A stretch of 5,801 nucleotides of DNA from Sulfuricellaceae bacterium. Its GTDB lineage: Bacteria > Pseudomonadota > Gammaproteobacteria > Burkholderiales > UBA9220. Made by a program: the position numbers and the translations under genes. Below, in pieces: positions 5,525 to 5,801 of the stretch. The notes under the pieces are model-generated. The model was not told the DNA's origin. It did no database searches and worked only from the letters and a program-made list of their open reading frames with translations. Positions within the stretch are counted from its first letter, which is position 1. Every line of letters begins with the position of its first letter. The stretch spans positions 1 to 5,801 of the forward strand of contig JAIOJO010000163.1 in assembly GCA_019911985.1 (NCBI GenBank). Direction: 5' to 3'.

Positions 5525-5801
5525 GGCCGCCTTCTTCTTCCTCCTTGGCCCAGAACATCCGGTCCGGGATGAATTGCCCCATGCCGGGCCGGAAACCGGC
5601 AGAGAGAGCTTGCCAGGTGAACTCCTGGGCTTGCTGCACCGCTTCGTCCACGTCCAGGCCGAAGGCAATGCCGGCGGCGATGGCCGAGGCCAGCGTGCAG
5701 CCGGAACCGTGGTAAGTCGCCAGCAGGCGCTGCCAGGAGTCGCTGCGGATGACACCGTTGGGGCCGTACAGGGTGTTGACGACCAGGGGCGTGTTTTCAT
5801 G
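5517..5801 (-). CDS. thiD: hydroxymethylpyrimidine/phosphomethylpyrimidine kinase (ThiD), C-terminal 94 residues
   Basis: Only the C-terminal third is present; the N-terminus lies beyond the right edge. The frame reads HGSGCTLASAIAAG, the ribokinase-family anion-hole motif seen in ThiD, then a helical end with EFTWQAL, FRPGMGQFIPDRMFWA and an acidic tail EEEEGG. ThiD phosphorylates HMP and HMP-phosphate to HMP-pyrophosphate, which ThiE then uses. The TGA (5517-5519) falls inside the start of thiE, giving the order thiD-thiE-hemL. Any promoter or TPP riboswitch for the operon would be upstream, outside this window. Confidence 0.93.
   Translation of the reverse strand, partial: HENTPLVVNTLYGPNGVIRSDSWQRLLATYHGSGCTLASAIAAGIAFGLDVDEAVQQAQEFTWQALSAGFRPGMGQFIPDRMFWAKEEEEGGHV

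Noticed and set aside
5525..5800. N-terminal extension of thiE to the window edge
   Set aside because: The same bases encode ThiD in another frame with clear motifs; ThiE of normal length starts at 5524.

Overview
The window is GC-rich (by eye a little above 60 %) chromosomal DNA, most likely from a gammaproteobacterium. The best taxonomic hints are the order thiD-thiE-hemL, which is also found in pseudomonads and relatives, a DusC-type dihydrouridine synthase, and a cluster of short GTAGG...GAACCCCAAC palindromic repeats of a kind I associate with methanotrophs (Methylococcales) and other environmental gammaproteobacteria. The methanotroph assignment is only a guess.

Layout, left to right. 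(1) 1-2090, minus strand: a compact three-gene operon read right to left. It encodes a MoxR-type AAA+ ATPase (1044-2090), a small unrecognised membrane protein (659-1054) whose start overlaps the ATPase end by 11 bases, and a DUF2201-type predicted metallopeptidase (1-654, C-terminus beyond the window) that starts 4 bases after it. MoxR ATPases usually work with VWA-domain partners as chaperone-like remodelling machines. Here the partner carries an HExxH site, and a membrane protein is set between the two. This is the least understood part of the window. (2) 2091-2377: divergent intergenic region with a perfect TATAAT box for the minus-strand operon, tandem TTGAGT hexamers, and a weak GEMM-like RNA motif ahead of dusC. 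(3) 2378-3376, plus strand: dusC, tRNA-dihydrouridine(16) synthase. (4) 3372-3600: four copies of a REP-like element lie between the convergent ends of dusC and hemL. Two form a long inverted repeat, and two carry a short hairpin with compensatory base changes. (5) 3607-5801, minus strand: thiD (partial), thiE and hemL in one apparent operon, for thiamin and haem/tetrapyrrole precursor synthesis.

Apart from the unstudied MoxR/membrane protein/metallopeptidase trio, the genes are ordinary housekeeping genes. No tRNA, rRNA, CRISPR array, transposase or phage gene was seen. I do not see a convincing new defence or biosynthetic system. The trio at the left and the repeat cluster are the parts worth a second look.
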